In this document: positions 1-12,767 of the stretch, piece by piece
Layout: every line of letters starts with the position of its first letter
Position numbering within the stretch: the stretch's first letter is position 1
Assembly (NCBI RefSeq): GCF_003590095.1
Contig: NC_039478.1
Span: 9,858,001 to 9,922,000, forward strand
Direction of reading: 5' to 3'
Source of the DNA: Trichoplusia ni
Lineage: Eukaryota; Arthropoda; Insecta; Lepidoptera; Noctuidae
DNA: 64,000 bases
The notes under the pieces: generated by a model
The model's input: the letters and a program-made list of their open reading frames with translations, nothing else
The model's database searches: none
What the model was told of the DNA's origin: nothing
Program-made: the position numbers and the translations under genes

Positions 1-282
1 GGAACCCGAATTACATTCTAGAAGGAATTGAACGTCTCAGGAAACTTCTGAGACTCAGGGTCAGGGTCAGTTATGAACTTTTACTAACCACCTAAGTTGG
101 TTCTTTAGACTTTAATACAGAGAGTAGAGCCCCACCATGATCACTCTATCTAAGACTTGCTCTTCTATAATTGCCATGTGTATATAAAAGAGCACTATAT
201 GCGTAAGTGCTGTCCAACTTCAGTCAGTAATAATTTAAAGTCAACAAAAAACAGCACTTATATTTAAACCATTCCAACTGAC
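1..282. other. Left-edge intronic sequence of gene 1 (intron 9)
   Basis: No exon, repeat or RNA gene recognised. It follows the exon 9 donor (GTCAGT on the minus strand). The homologous introns of genes 2-4 are about 390-600 bases, so exon 10 is expected just outside the window. Confidence 0.6.
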
Positions 283-3200
283 CTGGTGGTTCCTATACTT
301 CAACAAAAGCTTCAAACGTTCCACAAAGTAATAGTTCCCGTCTTCATCTCTGTAGTGGAGGTCTCCACTCTTGTACCAACCGTCTTTTGTTATTGCTTCG
401 GCTGTCTCCAATGGGTAATTGTAGTAGCCCTGTTAAAGACATTAAGAATTGAGAATAAACAAAACTAAAACAAATGATAATAGAATGAAATGACCAGACT
501 ATAACACCTGTGATGAGTACAATAAAAAATCCAAATCAATATTCATTTAATTAAACTAGGATACTAAGAAGCACTTTTTGAATTTCAAATTACAAGGGAT
601 AGCCCAGATTCGCCGACCTTTGCAATCAGTTCGCCAAACTACTTCAATTTTTTTTATATAAAAAAGAATATAGCCATGCTTAAAGAAAACTCGACCTTAT
701 GCTTAAGCTATTAAGAAATATGCACACTTGGCTAAGTGTGGTTATCACATAGCTAAGTGTCCATATTTGGGCGTTTTTTAGGAACAGGGTTTTTAACAAC
801 TTGTTACTTACCCGAACTCCACCGGGCGCTTTCACCCACAGCTCTCCAATCTTGTGAGGTTCTTTTACTTCTTCACCTGTTTCAACATTCATCAGCTGAA
901 AGAAGGAAATATTGATATTAATATCTACCAGGACGTGATCAAAGATATTTGGAAATTGAATAACTGGTGTTCGATTTTCAGTCGTGTAAGTGGCCCATAA
1001 AGAGCAATCGTATGGGACTCTTAAATGTGATGCACGAGAAATTTGCTGATAATGATAGCTCTTCTTGATTAGTAAGTACGCGACTCACTGCGGGTTAACC
1101 CCCTAAAAGTTTCATGTATAAATTATCGTTTCGAAGCACTGCACGTGCTTGTGAAGTCGTATTCTTTCAAATCCCTAGTCTAAGCAGTACCGGACCTGAC
1201 GAACAAGTAATAACACAAAGCCTCTTGGATAATGAAACTTGGATCCAGACCTATTGCTTCTTGTCTTATTGTCTTATTACGATTCTAAGCAACGCACTAA
1301 GTCGAGGCTCGAACTGGCAGAAGATGCCTTTAGGCAACGTTACTGACGTTATTAACCTTTTATCTTTGCTCTGGCTGGAGGCTTGTTAAGTCTCACCAAT
1401 ATATCCGGCGAAGCAAGTCTGCTGTGAAACCAACCTAATTAATAAATTTAACGAATACAACTCACCTTATATTGCATGTGCGCGAATGGTTTCCCACAAC
1501 TGCTGAGCGGAACGTCGTAAGGGAAGAAAACAATTCCTCCAATTTCACTCATTCCATATCCATTTACAACTTGAGTGTTTGGTGCCCGACTCTGAAAGCA
1601 ATATCCTTAATCATTAGACGAAACAAGAATGTAAAACTTTTTGCTTACAACAATAACATGCCTTTTGTACCACAATTGTACGTTAAAGTTTAAATAAATA
1701 ATATATTTAGACTAAAATTTATTGTTGGTAATTTTTGAAAATTTTTAAACATCATATTCTCTTGACAATATAATTCAATGCGCCCCGTTAGAAATATTGC
1801 GGGTTTTATTATTATTGCTAGCTTAAAATCTCAATTTAGATCGCCCACATTCATTCATTAATAAATGTGGCATTACAGCCCCTAGTGGCAGCGGTTATAA
1901 GCAAGCAATATAACACAACTTACTTGTAATGTCGCCTTAAGATGATCCGAAACAGCACTTCCAGCGAGGAATACTATTTCGAAACAAGAAAAGTCGCATT
2001 CTTTTGTTTCAGCTTCCTTGAGCAAAGTGATCATCGTGGGCGGACTGGATATGAGTAATGTTGGCTGGAAGGCAGAAATTCATTCGTTTATAATTGTATG
2101 TCTTATAATTGGAGTATAAAAAGTCCTACTGCTAAGCAATGGTCTTCTTACTCTTCTTCGACTCTTATTTTATCACTTAGATAAGATCGAAACCAGGTTA
2201 TGCCATGTCCGCTTTGGACTGCCTCGGCAAACCAAATGTTAGTGATGTCGAAATAAAATCTTTTGAGGCATTATTTAAGTTACGATATCAATTAAATTAT
2301 TACAAAAAGGGGGCTCCATTTATACGACGGTAAGCTACAAATGCAACTCACCCTGTATTTATTGATCATGTCGAATATGTGTTCAGTGGTAAGCTCTGCG
2401 GAGGTCTGTAATCTGGAATACTGGAATATGGGTCCAACTAGGTAGTGGATGAGCGCTGAGAGCCACTGTAAGGGTGATACGATAAGACTACACTTCGTGA
2501 TTCTTGGAAACTTCTTACCGAAACTTCTGTAACCAAAGAAAGGATTTTTTTTGAAGAAAATAGAAAAACTAGCTGATATTCTAGGTAATCACCAAACGAA
2601 ACTAAGAACTCTCTTGATTAAGTCATCAATATTCTATTTCAGGGCGCTTTTATTTGAGACCCCATTCGGGTAAATTTCTTCCCACTATGGTGATAGTGGG
2701 AAGAAATTTATCTAATAAGAATAATAATGCTTTTACCAAAATTGTCCAAGAACACTCGCAAATAATTCACCTAATACAAAACAAACAAAATTGAAGTCGG
2801 TCAATCCATTTGGGAGCTATGGTGCCATAGACACTCACGAGAAACATCGATTTTTTGACATCGTTCTTTTGAAACCTCGATCAAAAAATCTAGATATCCT
2901 AAAGGAAAAAATACAACTTACCCAAAATAGGTACTAGATACAGTTATATTCTTATGCGTCAGGATAGCAGCTTTAGGTAGACCGGTAGAACCACTTGTAG
3001 CTACAACCAGAGCTATTGTTTCTTCTGGATCAAAGTCAGCAGCTCTGAAAGTTAGAAAAAGGATAAAAAATTAAATCCATTGTTGAAAAAAATATTACTT
3101 TTAATTATGGATATTTTAATTAGGGTTTATCAGCAATTGAGCACCTCATGCGTCACGACTGATTTAATTAGCATAATGAAACAATAAATAGTAATAATCG

Positions 3201-6200
3201 CTAGAGATACTATATTTTAAATGAAATTGTTATGCATATCTTATTTTAAATGAACTGTACAGTTTTTATAAGAAAATAAATGTCTTTAAACCGAAACAAT
3301 AGTTAAAAGGTCGAAAAGAGAGGTAAATACGCGACAAAGTAGGATTTAGACGATGGGGCACAGGATTGAGAAACCATAAAAAAGTTAAACTAACAAGTGC
3401 TCTGGATTTCAATTTGATCTTAATGGAAATTGCTTACAATTTTAATGGCTGGTTAAGATTGAAGTCAACAACGTTTTTTATAGGCAGCAAGATTCCATTA
3501 GCAAAATAATCAGTTTATTTTTGGAACGTACAAAATTTCGCTTCTATGGACAGGACCAGTATTTCGAAAATTTCCATAATGCTTTTACGTAATCCATACA
3601 ATCGTAACGCGTGTATGTTTGTGCATGAGAAATGGCTATGCATTGCCATACACCGACCAAATGCCGCAGATGTTGCACGGCTTTTCAGGTATAGTCAGTA
3701 AGAGTCTGACACTACCCGTTTTCTCACCGAGGTCCATGAGGATTCCATCGCATAACCGAAAAAAAAAGTGAAATGACATGCGAACTTCAAGTCCGTAATT
3801 TTGATATAAATGTTCCTTGACTAAAGGGGTGTACAGTTGGTGTCTACTTATCATATTTCTGCATTCAATTATACCTCATCAAATGTGGAATTTTAGCAGT
3901 TTTTTACAATGACGTCATCGTTTGCTGCTATTACGGCACCAGTTCCTTATTCTGGACTTGATATAATTTAATCTTTGATGATTTTTTATTGTATGTCTAA
4001 CGGATTTAGCTTTATACCTTTTAAACCTATCGTTATCTTCCCTAAGTGCTCATCAAAACAGCAAATGACATGTTTGTTCAAAACAATAAAATTATTTCGT
4101 AATAATGTACCTACTTTTACGAAATATATGTTACTGATTGATAAGATTGCCCGTCTTTGAGGTTCCGTACTAAAAAGGTAACTAAAGACATTAAAGCTCA
4201 GCAGACTATCTATTCATCTGTCAGGCTGTTTTCTTATTAAGTCTATGAAGGATTGCAACGCATTGCCATACACCGACACAAAAACGCGGATGACGTAGCA
4301 CGGCGCTTCAGGTTTAGTCAGTAAGAGTCTGACTCTACCCATGTCCTCTCCCGAGGGAGTGGGTGTCCATGAGGATTCCCACGCCTTAACAAAAGAAGGC
4401 TGTAAGACAGCCTTGTAACCAACCTTGATGGATAGACAGTTAAATTTTTCACACTTGATGTATTTCTGCTGACAAAAATTTTGTCAAACTCGGTCTAGTC
4501 GTTTGAACAATGGAGTGCCACTCAAAAACGTGGATATTTAGATTATTTTAATCTGTTAGTTTTTTAGTATCGTTTAAGTGTAGACGAACGGAAAAGTCTA
4601 GATTCCCAAAATTCCATTTCTTTTGTTCTTCTTTATGTGAAACCCTGAATATTGCAAGTTCGATTCGCACTTGACCGATTCTTTTACGAAACTAATTAAA
4701 AATTTAGTAGGCAAGTGGCAACAATGAAAAAAAAACTCATATTCATGCTGACATAATTTGCAATAATATATGATAAGAAAAAACTTTTTATCGCAAATTT
4801 CGCAAATAATGATTTTACTATAGCTATTTTATGCTGGTTTGTTCGCGATTTATTAATTCGTTTGTCATTGTTATAATGTTGTTATAAGGTTATATTTTCT
4901 GGAAATTTCGTCCAACTGGTCTAATCACTTGGGCATAAGCCGCTTGAAGAATTACCAATTCGTTTTTGATATTTCTATCGAAGAATTGATAAACGATGAT
5001 TATTTAATTAAACTTTTACTTTTACATACTTATAATCCTTTACATCGATATCTTCTCCATAAATCTCCATCATATCAGAGAAGCTGATGGTATCAGGACT
5101 CCTGTCATAACTGATAACTCTCCCGTCACCACCCGCCAGCTCTAGAGCTTTCTTAGCGTCCTGCACTTTGTCTCCTTGGCAGAAAATGAGTTTGGGCTTG
5201 TTGGCGCTGAAAACATCATTTAATTCACCTGTAACAAAGAATATGCGTTTAAGACGAATGATAATAGCTTGAAATTAACTACGAATAATATGATTTTTTA
5301 AATATTTATCAAATATACCATTACAATATGAAGAGCTTCACAAAACGACGAACACTTGAAGAATCAGACTGGTTTCGAACCTACGCCTACGGCCACCTGT
5401 TGCCTAATCAAATAAGTCACTGAGTTCACTGATCATGACAAGTTTCCGTTTTGTATCACAAGGATACGAACTATAATATCCCGACGGCCTTGCAAAATGC
5501 AAAACTACCAAAGTCCAGCTCCAATAAAATGTTAGCAAAAAGCAATTTTTTGTGTATTGGATTTTTGTGGTTTTTTTTAGAATACTCATGCACTAACGGG
5601 AACAATCCTTGGTCGAAATTAATCAAGCCAATGCTTGTCCTGAGTCCGGTTGTTTTTGTGTATGTACACAAAGACAACCGGACTAAGAACAAGCATTCGT
5701 AGACCACTCAATTGCTTGTCGTATACGGAGATCTAATTAGAATTTAGTTAAACAGTTGTAATATTAAGTAACAGTTAGTATGTTATAGGATTTACTGTAT
5801 TCCGGTCCTTAACGAGTTTGAGATCTAGAGCACGAGTTTTAAGATCTTTGAGATTTAGTGTCTCATGTGAATTTTTAAATAATGCAGACAACATCACATG
5901 CTTTGTTCTGAACAAAAAGTAAGTTGCTCAAGCACTTGTGTTATGGAATTCAGATACATCGAAGGTACCACAAACAAAAAAAAACACATTTCTATATTGT
6001 CTCGGGTCCCAGACAATATAGAAATGTGAATTTTTACATTGGGGGATCGGGGGACTGGGGATCGAACCCGGGACCTCAGAGCTGGCGACACCTTGAAACC
6101 GGTGCGTACGCCACTCTACCACGGAGATCGTCGTCCAGTACAGTAACGTAATATTTATTTTTTAATGGTTTACTTACTGACTCCTAAAGTTTTATCGATG

Positions 6201-8285
6201 GCCGCAATAATGATGCCTTCGAAAAGCGCGGCGTAGAACGGTATAGCCTGGTCGAGGTTGTTTGCGCCCATGAGGATGATGACGTCACCGATCTTCAGAC
6301 CTAACTTCTTGAAGCACGCCACACATCTAATGCTTCTTTTTAATACTGATCCGTTTGTCTCCGATTCACCGGTTCCACCGTCAGTCTGGAAACGATAGAC
6401 GGATGTTTTCCTTAATTGTATTTAAATTTTACCGTAGCGGATACACTCTTTAACAATAGTGATGATATTACTAAAAATAAATTATTTAAAAGCAGAAGAA
6501 CTTAATTTACTCCCAAAATCTTTGATCAAATGAAAGGATGGTGACACGGTATAAAAGTAAACATCTATTTAGTCTCTTAGTAAGATGTTAAATAATATTA
6601 AAGACGTATTTTTCTCTTACCCTGAACAACAAGACTTTAATTAATATTTCCGTTCACTGAATTTTTTATCAGTTTATATTTATGGGACCAAAAAAGAATA
6701 CGTATCTATTATTAAGCGCAAAAATACAAAAAAGAATGACATTGCTTGCTATTTCAAAAAAAACGAATAAACATACGGACAGAATTCTAGGAATTGTGCT
6801 AATTAGCATTTTGGCAACAATCGTAAAATAACACGTTGCTTTCTCATCATGCGATAAATTATAATGACGCGATGATGGTCGTAAGACGGGCTACAAGCTG
6901 TATTATAATACTTATGAATAAATATCTACGTTTGAAGTCATCGTACGAAGATAATGCCTCGTGTCAATCGAAGGCGTACTTATTATATACTTGACTGAAT
7001 TAATATTACCAAAGCGAATTAATTACACAATTTTTATCAGTTTAGGACGCTAAAATACCTACGTTCTTTTATCAAAAATAAAATGTATAAACGTCGGTCT
7101 GTGACGGGCTTCCGAAATTAGTTTCACAAATGTGAAAAGTATTTATTTTTGTTTTTAATTTGTTTAGCGATGCTAAAAGTGTATAACAAAGACAATTGGA
7201 AAAAAGCAATCGCTGCTTCAGTAATTAATAAAGAATATTTTAAAAGACCTACAAAACGGCGCCCTAGTATATACAGGGCCAAGGTATGTTTTATAATCGA
7301 GTTATTTTTTATGCCACGCTAATGTATACTCGAAAAATTAATCCATCGCATATTGAATGCCCAATGATTTGCCCAAAGAAAGAAATAAATCATTGATTTG
7401 CAATGAATATGGGTACAAAATAAGGTGTTAAGGTGTTACAAGAACGCTTGATAAATAAGTAGGTATATGAATCACACCACTAACAATACAAAAGAAGAGA
7501 ACAGATCAACGCATCTAAAACTAGCTGTTGCCTGCGGGCCTGCCCGCTACGAATTGAAAATGAAGCCATATGAAGCCGCGGGCACCAGCCAGTCAAGCAT
7601 ATAGTTATTATTAGGCCTGGCACATCACAGACAAATATAGGGCGACACTTCAGAAGGTTTATTTGTTTAGCATGTAGCAATTCTAGAATCAGCGTCTCGC
7701 TTCCACAAGATAAACTTAAAAACAACCCCATTACAATTAATTTCATGTCATCAATATTCTATTCCAGTGCCCTTTCATTTGAGTCCCCCCTCGAGTATTT
7801 GCAGACATTCGGTTATTCTCCCTTCTTTCACTGCCACAAGTTTTAAACGCTCAACCAATTTTTATGAAATACGCCTCAGGACACACATAATTCATCTTCA
7901 ATACACAACCAACTAAATTATATTCCAAAAGCAGGCTCTTCTTTTTATGTAGCGGTTAAAAAGGGCTCTTTCATAAAAATGGAGACGAAAAAAAACGTTA
8001 CTTAATGCACCGGTTAACTCACGCGTTTTTATCCGAATAGCCCGACCCAACCGGAGTCCTTAATCATAAACTGACGAGGCGGTCTTGTCACGAGTCGAAA
8101 ACGAAGCTAAGTAAATAACAGTTATTTACCTGCATAAGAAAATCGGGATCATCCTTCAAGCTCTGCAGGACCAGTTTCCCAAAATGATACCGATCACTAG
8201 GTATACCAGACTCCGCTGCGACCCTCGATGTGATTTCACTCATATATTTATCAAGAAGTTCATGTTTGTATCCAGTGATCTTCAT
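283..8285 (-). CDS. Gene 1: luciferase-like / 4CL-like adenylate-forming enzyme, partial (3' end off window)
   Basis: Exons in transcript order (complement): 8130-8285, 6178-6385, 5030-5228, 2922-3044, 2352-2526, 1924-2064, 1466-1591, 812-895, 283-429. They give 453 codons in one open frame with GT-AG junctions. By comparison with the paralogues, exons 10 and 11 (about 97 residues with the catalytic Lys) lie left of the window. Expected chemistry is ATP-dependent activation of a carboxylic acid to an acyl-adenylate, then to a CoA thioester; the substrate is unknown. Visible motifs: P-loop ATSGSTGLPK ending at K212, SPLQW near 246-250, GYGMSE ending at 350, GELW near 393-396 and GWYKSGD ending at D427. 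The start MKITGYKHELLDKYMSE sits 70 bases inside a TATA/initiator-like promoter. Introns 1-3 (6386-8129, 5229-6177, 3045-5029) are long and repeat-rich. Exon 1 is nearly identical to gene 4. No frameshift or stop seen. Confidence 0.9.
2671..2710. repeat. Perfect inverted repeat (18-bp arms) in gene 1 intron 4
   Basis: Arms 2671-2688 and 2693-2710 are exact reverse complements with a 4-base loop. It lies between exons 4 and 5 of gene 1. Probably a small foldback remnant. Confidence 0.8.
3639..3758. repeat. Dispersed repeat family Y, copy 1
   Basis: Shares a long block with 4259-4395 and 45778-45926: GCATTGCCATACACCGAC, a middle AGTCAGTAAGAGTCTGAC and a final CCATGAGGATTCC. It lies in gene 1 intron 3. 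Family not identified; no coding capacity seen. Confidence 0.7.
4259..4395. repeat. Dispersed repeat family Y, copy 2
   Basis: Same block order as the copy at 3639-3758, about 500 bases away in the same gene 1 intron and the same orientation. This copy keeps the fuller end GAGTGGGTGTCCATGAGG. Confidence 0.7.
5631..5696. repeat. Imperfect foldback, about 32-bp arms
   Basis: Arms 5631-5662 and 5665-5696 pair with about three mismatches around a 2-base centre. The arms resemble the 3' part of the tRNA-derived SINE family B (ATGCTTGTCC, CTTTGTG), so this looks like a head-to-head SINE fragment in gene 1 intron 2. Confidence 0.7.
5880..6134 (-). mobile_element. tRNA-derived SINE, family A, with internal inverted duplication
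   Basis: Minus-strand copy of the element at 10656-10890. The head has the pol III box A-like TGGTAGAGTGGCGT and box B GGTTCGATCCC, and the tail reads GATGTTGTCTGCATTATTTA. An 18-bp stretch, 5985-6002, is repeated in inverted orientation at 6011-6028, so this copy has an internal perfect hairpin the others lack. In gene 1 intron 2, just upstream in the transcript of exon 3. Confidence 0.8.
7508..7580 (-). mobile_element. Helitron-like 3' end fragment
   Basis: Reads ACTAGCTGTTGCC followed by a GC-rich stretch and a second GAAGCCGCGGGC, like the ends of the better preserved elements at 47970-48221 and 56261-56482. Fragment in gene 1 intron 1. Confidence 0.4.
8010..8096. repeat. Snap-back MITE relic (family of 43903-44067)
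   Basis: Shares GGTTAACTCACGCG, CCCGACCCAACCGGAGTCC and TTAATCAT with the intact palindromic element at 43903-44067, but one arm is lost. In gene 1 intron 1, close to exon 1. Confidence 0.55.
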
Positions 8286-8351
8286 TTTGAAAAAAAATAT
8301 ATATTTATAGAGCTACACAACCGTGCTACGCTGAAATGTTTGTATGAATGA

Positions 8352-8405
8352 CTCTGATGAGTGGTCTTAATTACTTTATATAATTCTTATTATTATTCTG
8401 ATAAC
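8352..8405 (-). promoter_or_regulatory. Predicted gene 1 promoter (GATA site, TATA box, initiator)
   Basis: On the minus strand there is GTTATCAG (8398-8405, GATA-type), TATATAAAG (8374-8382) and TCAGAG (8352-8357). The start of the TATA box is about 27 bases from the initiator A. The predicted 5' UTR is about 70 bases. Genes 2 and 4 show the same layout. This is inferred from spacing and motif only. Confidence 0.5.
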
Positions 8406-9854
8406 GGTTAAGCAGTTATGCAATGATGTTATGTATGAATAAAATCTTTGTTATAATCAATTATATCAGATATAACAAATATCAATACTATTATTACAAT
8501 TTCCTTTGGACTTGTGACCCCGTCTCAAAGCTGGCTCATAATCTTTTTTTCTTTAAACTTTGTTTGATTGACGACACTAATCAAAGGAATTGCTGCTCCG
8601 ATTTAAAGAAAACTTTCAGTGTTGGATAGTTCATTTATTGAGGAAGGTTATAATCTTTATACCATAACGCTATTAGCGACATGATTTGAGCTTAGCAGTA
8701 AAAATAAGTTACAAAAAATAGTAGAATGCAACCTAAAACTATCGATCCGATTTTTAAATAAAGACTTAAAAAAAGTTTATTCAGGCATATTTGACCAAAC
8801 TGGAGAGCTCGTGATTAAGGACTCTAGATGGGCCCAGGAAAAGCCGTAATGTATTGAACCTGCTATTGGTTCCAAAATTATGAATGATAGATCGTAAAAA
8901 TGGTATTCTTTTAATAAAGATGATAATGATATCATGATATCGTTGAGGTGCGTGGTAATAAAAAAAAAGACTTAAATTTATTACTTGTTTATGAAATAAA
9001 ACTTTTCCAGTACGAGGTTTTTACAAATAGGTTTACGAAAAACGTTTCAGTTAATATTGTTTACTAGCTGTTGCCCGCGACTCTGTCCGCGTGGACTTCA
9101 GTTTACAGCGTTCTTTGGTTCCCATTTAAGTGGGAATGCCGGGATAAAATGTTGGCTTTTCACAGCAACCTACACTATTTTACTCAACAAAAACGTTTTT
9201 ATTATTAAATTATTAAGTGGACCTTAAGGAACATGCAAAAAAATTAATTAGCCGAACTGGTCAGTCCATTCTTGAGTTATGTGCTTACCAAATTCATTTT
9301 TATTTATATGTATATGCCAAAAGTATGGGCGTAGACACCAACAGTTAGAGTGGAGTAATAAGAATCTATTGAGTACGGGACCTTCAAGAACAAATCTTAA
9401 ATGTATTAAAAAAAAACACAAAATCATCATCACTATCATATTTTAGTTTGTTATGTTTTATGCATGAACTGTAACAAATAACTTATAATAATCGTCGTAA
9501 ATAATGTTGTTTTCGGAGTTTTTTTTCTTTTAGGCCATTTAGGCACATCATTTATTATCGTATTTGCAACTTTAACACAACGCCATCTAGACTCAAACTA
9601 AACAAAACCTGTGTTACAATTCCTAAAGGAAGAAAGAATTTCCTCCTTTTTGTAAACTTTGAGTTGATTGTTGAAACTTTTTTTGTATTTTCACAGCATT
9701 TATAAATGTTTGTGGAACCGTGGAACCGAACACGTAACGTAGGTGTCGAAGCTGTAAGCTTTCCGTCCTTAGAAATGAACTACTGTGCACAATTGTTTTT
9801 ATTTTTGAACTAATTATGCAACTTGCAACTTTAACAAATAAAGTATCAAATTCA

Positions 9855-10020
9855 ATCGTACTTATATTATAAATGTGAAAGTATGTGAGTGGGTTTTTGT
9901 TTGTGACCTTTTTACGCCTAAACGACAGTACCGATTTAGATAAAATTTGGCATTTAGATAGCTGACACCATAGACTACGTTTATACGACATCCAAGCGGG
10001 CAAGGCCGTAAACAATAGCT
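9855..10020 (+). mobile_element. Helitron-like non-autonomous element, degraded
   Basis: Begins near ATATTATAAATGTGAAAG and ends GGCAAGGCCGTAAACAATAGCTAGT, the pattern of the elements at 56261-56482 and 34059-34232. No open frame of its own. Confidence 0.5.
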
Positions 10021-10655
10021 AGTCAAGATAGAGAGATATTGGAAGTGTTGTCTGGTGTTTTTTATGGCGCATATTATCTCTATCTAGAGTTGAAATCCCA
10101 TAAATTCAGTAGTTGTACACGAGGAGTCCAATAAATAGGTAAAAATAGAGTTAAATAATAAATTGATTACCACACGAATATTATCATGGATATTATATAT
10201 TCAGTCTAGAATAAATACCCTTTTAATGACACTTATCTATAGTAAAACTATAAATGGGAAAGTATATGTGCGCGTCTGTTTGTTTGTCTTTCTTCCTTGG
10301 CAAAACGAAGTTAAGAATTGACGTGACTTTAAGTGGAAATAGTTGAAGAAATGGAGAGTGACATAGTATACTTCTTTTCTTTTTTTTATCCCTATTTCCC
10401 TAAAATGGGGTCCGAAATTTGTATGGAGTATTCCGCGATTTGCAAGTGAATACTTAAATAAAAAATGTTATGTGGAATATTTTGGAATCTGCGCCCACTA
10501 CTTAAAAGTGGGGTTGAAATTTTATGTGGGATATTTTCAGTTTTCAAGGTAGAAAACAAAAACACAGTTTCTGAGTTACCATCGTAAAACTTGCATTATT
10601 TTTTTTAAGAAATCTTCCTAGTCCCCAAAGATAGAAGAATGGAAATTTTATTTTT

Positions 10656-10890
10656 GACGACCTCCGTGGTCGAGTGGCGTACGCACCGGTTTCAAGGTTT
10701 CGCTAGCTCTGAGGTCCCGGGTTCGATCCCCGGTCGGGTAAATGTAAAAAAACTTATTTCTACATTGTCTCGGGTCTGGGTGTTTGTGGTACCTTCGTTG
10801 TATCTGAATTCCATAACACAAGTGCTTTAGCAATTTACTTTGGGTTCAGATTAATGTATGTGATGTTGTCCGCATTTATTTATTTATTTA
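10656..10890 (+). mobile_element. tRNA-derived SINE, family A
   Basis: Head GACCTCCGTGGTCGAGTGG with a tRNA-like box A and GGTTCGATCCCC as box B. A tRNA-unrelated body follows, then a tail GATGTTGTCCGCATTTATTT that ends in TTTA repeats. About 235 bases. This tRNA similarity marks a transposon, not a functional tRNA gene. Confidence 0.85.
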
Positions 10891-11477
10891 AAAGCGAAAT
10901 ACATAAACAGTTAGTACAGGGTCTTTCGTGATACAAACGAATAATATAATAGTCTACAGCTTTCTCCCTTTTAAATCATGAAAGAGGAAGCGAAGCCGCG
11001 TGCAAAAGATAGTTAACAACATTCATAAGTATATTGACTTATGAACATTACCGTCGTCTATGTAAATTGTTATCTGTGAATTAATGAAATTACCAAACTT
11101 CGTACAGGCAAAAACAAAAGTTGGTTAATTTACGTAATACCAAAATGACTGGCTGTTGTGCTAGGTAACAAATATGATACCTAAACTATATCACAAATGT
11201 TATGTCATGACTACGTCACGGTAAACAGCATTGTATGTTATAAATATTGTTTTGTTTAAAACGAGTCCAGTACTGAGGAATTTTATCCTTGTGTCGCTAG
11301 AGGTTTCTCGTAAAATAAGATTAATTTAACATTGCACATCTTCCACACACAAATTAAACAGAGGTTGTACTATGAATACTAGACAATTGATAACCATATT
11401 CATGTATTAATATACTATACTTTAATATTTCTATGTAAATACATACTTGAAAAAATGATCGTGCTCATCACACAAAA

Positions 11478-11560
11478 AAATATCCTGGTTGGGAATCGAA
11501 TCCCGTATAGCCGGTCTCAGTCCGTCATGGCTACTAACCACTTGAACAACAGGCCAGTCA
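11478..11560 (-). mobile_element. tRNA-derived SINE head fragment
   Basis: On the minus strand it carries a box A-like region and a GATTCGATTCCC-type box B, followed by a short body. Truncated; family uncertain. Confidence 0.45.
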
Positions 11561-11624
11561 ATCAAATAAATAATATTCTTATGGTGTTAAGGATAATATA
11601 CATGAATTGATTTTATCATACTTT

Positions 11625-11870
11625 GACGACCTCCGTGGTCGAGTGGCGTATGAACCGGTTTCAAGGTGTCGCTAGCTCTGAGGTCCCGAGTTCGATCCCC
11701 GGTCGGGTCAATGTAAAAAATTCACATTTCTACATTGTCTCGGGTCCGTGTGTTTGTGGTACCTTCGTTGTATCTGAATTCCATAACACAAGTGCTTTGA
11801 ATAGCAACTTACTTTGGGTTCAGAACAATGTATGTGATGTTGTCCGCATTTATTTATTATTTATTCATTA
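11625..11870 (+). mobile_element. tRNA-derived SINE, family A
   Basis: Nearly the same as the copy at 10656-10890, in the same orientation about 970 bases downstream. Ends in a TTTATT-rich tail. The two copies are close enough to mediate unequal recombination. Confidence 0.85.
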
Positions 11871-11961
11871 AATAATAGGCAACAATAATTGAATATTGTA
11901 TCCAAAATATGTTCATTTTTGTACTAAAACCGTAAAAAATATTTATACTTTCATGAATATG

Positions 11962-12296
11962 TTCAAAACGGTGTTCTCCAAGGTAGTCTCCTAAGCCCCT
12001 TACTAAAGCTTATTTATATGAATAATATACCCACCATAATAAAATATGGAATAATTATTTTTGCTGATGACTGTACTTTTTATTTAGCAAATACAATAGA
12101 AAAGATATAATGGAAAATTTATATTTAAATTTAGAAAAACCCATAAACTGGTTTAATCGTAGTAATCTTACAATAAATATTAGTAAAACTAAATGTATTA
12201 ATTTTCAACAAAGAAAAATGTTATTAGTATTGAATGTTAAACAATCTAAGAAGGAAATTGAAGTCAACGAAAGTTTAAGGATTATAAAAACCTAGA
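11962..12296 (+). pseudogene. Reverse transcriptase remnant of a non-LTR retrotransposon
   Basis: Conceptual translation gives QNGVLQGSLLSPLL, then FADDCTFYLANT, then (after a frameshift near 12105) INWFNRSNLTINISKTKCINF. This is the order GVxQGSxxSPLL, (Y/F)ADD, then NWF...L..N..KTK seen in LINE reverse transcriptases. The (Y/F)ADD motif is the catalytic core. The frame is broken and both ends are missing, so it is dead. Its clade cannot be decided from this fragment. Confidence 0.75.
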
Positions 12297-12461
12297 TCAA
12301 AAAATACCATGGAAACTACCCACAAAATTTTCCAACTGTAAAGATTATAAAAATATGGATTTACAAAATCTCAACACCCACGTTTTTGAATGACACTCCA
12401 TACAAATTTATCAAAATCGGTCCAGCCGTTTTTATAAATGTAACATGCTTATACTATCATC

Positions 12462-12625
12462 ATCCACAGCCTTTATCCTCCCACTGCTGGGCATAGGCCT
12501 CCTTTTTCTCGTGCCAATTTCTACGGTCCTGTGCTGTCCTGTCCGGTCCTGTTCTGGATGAGGCTACATCCAGACTCGACTCGACACCTCTGTAATGACG
12601 TCATGGACCCATCTTGCTCCCGGAC
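12462..12625 (-). mobile_element. 3' end of a LINE, 5'-truncated
   Basis: On the minus strand it reads GGTCGTCCGGGAGCAAGATGG, then CCCAGCAGTGGGAGG and GATGATGATAG. This matches the end of the LINE at 36259-36575: the RPxARW protein tail, then CAGCAGTGG, then a GAT-rich end. Several frameshifts. Confidence 0.6.
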
Positions 12626-12767
12626 GACCGGAATTTATGCTTATACCGCACTTTATTAAAGTCAATAATACTTATCAAATTTATTATACCTGTTATTGTA
12701 TGGTATACAATAAATACTATTCTAATCTAATCAAGTCATTAACCGCACTCCTAAACAAAAGAAGAAA

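Noticed and set aside
8306..8321. 15-base TATAGAGCTACACAA shared with 21070-21084
   Set aside because: It has opposite orientation relative to genes 1 and 3, so a common regulatory role is unlikely; probably chance or a repeat remnant.
9623..10015. 130-codon minus-strand open frame
   Set aside because: No recognisable domain; it overlaps a Helitron-like fragment and AT-rich sequence, and the composition suggests chance.
10666..10740. Possible tRNA genes (box A and box B spacing) here and at 11640, 42130, 46290 and 58895
   Set aside because: Each continues into a repeated, tRNA-unrelated body and recurs in several copies, so they are SINE heads, not tRNA genes.
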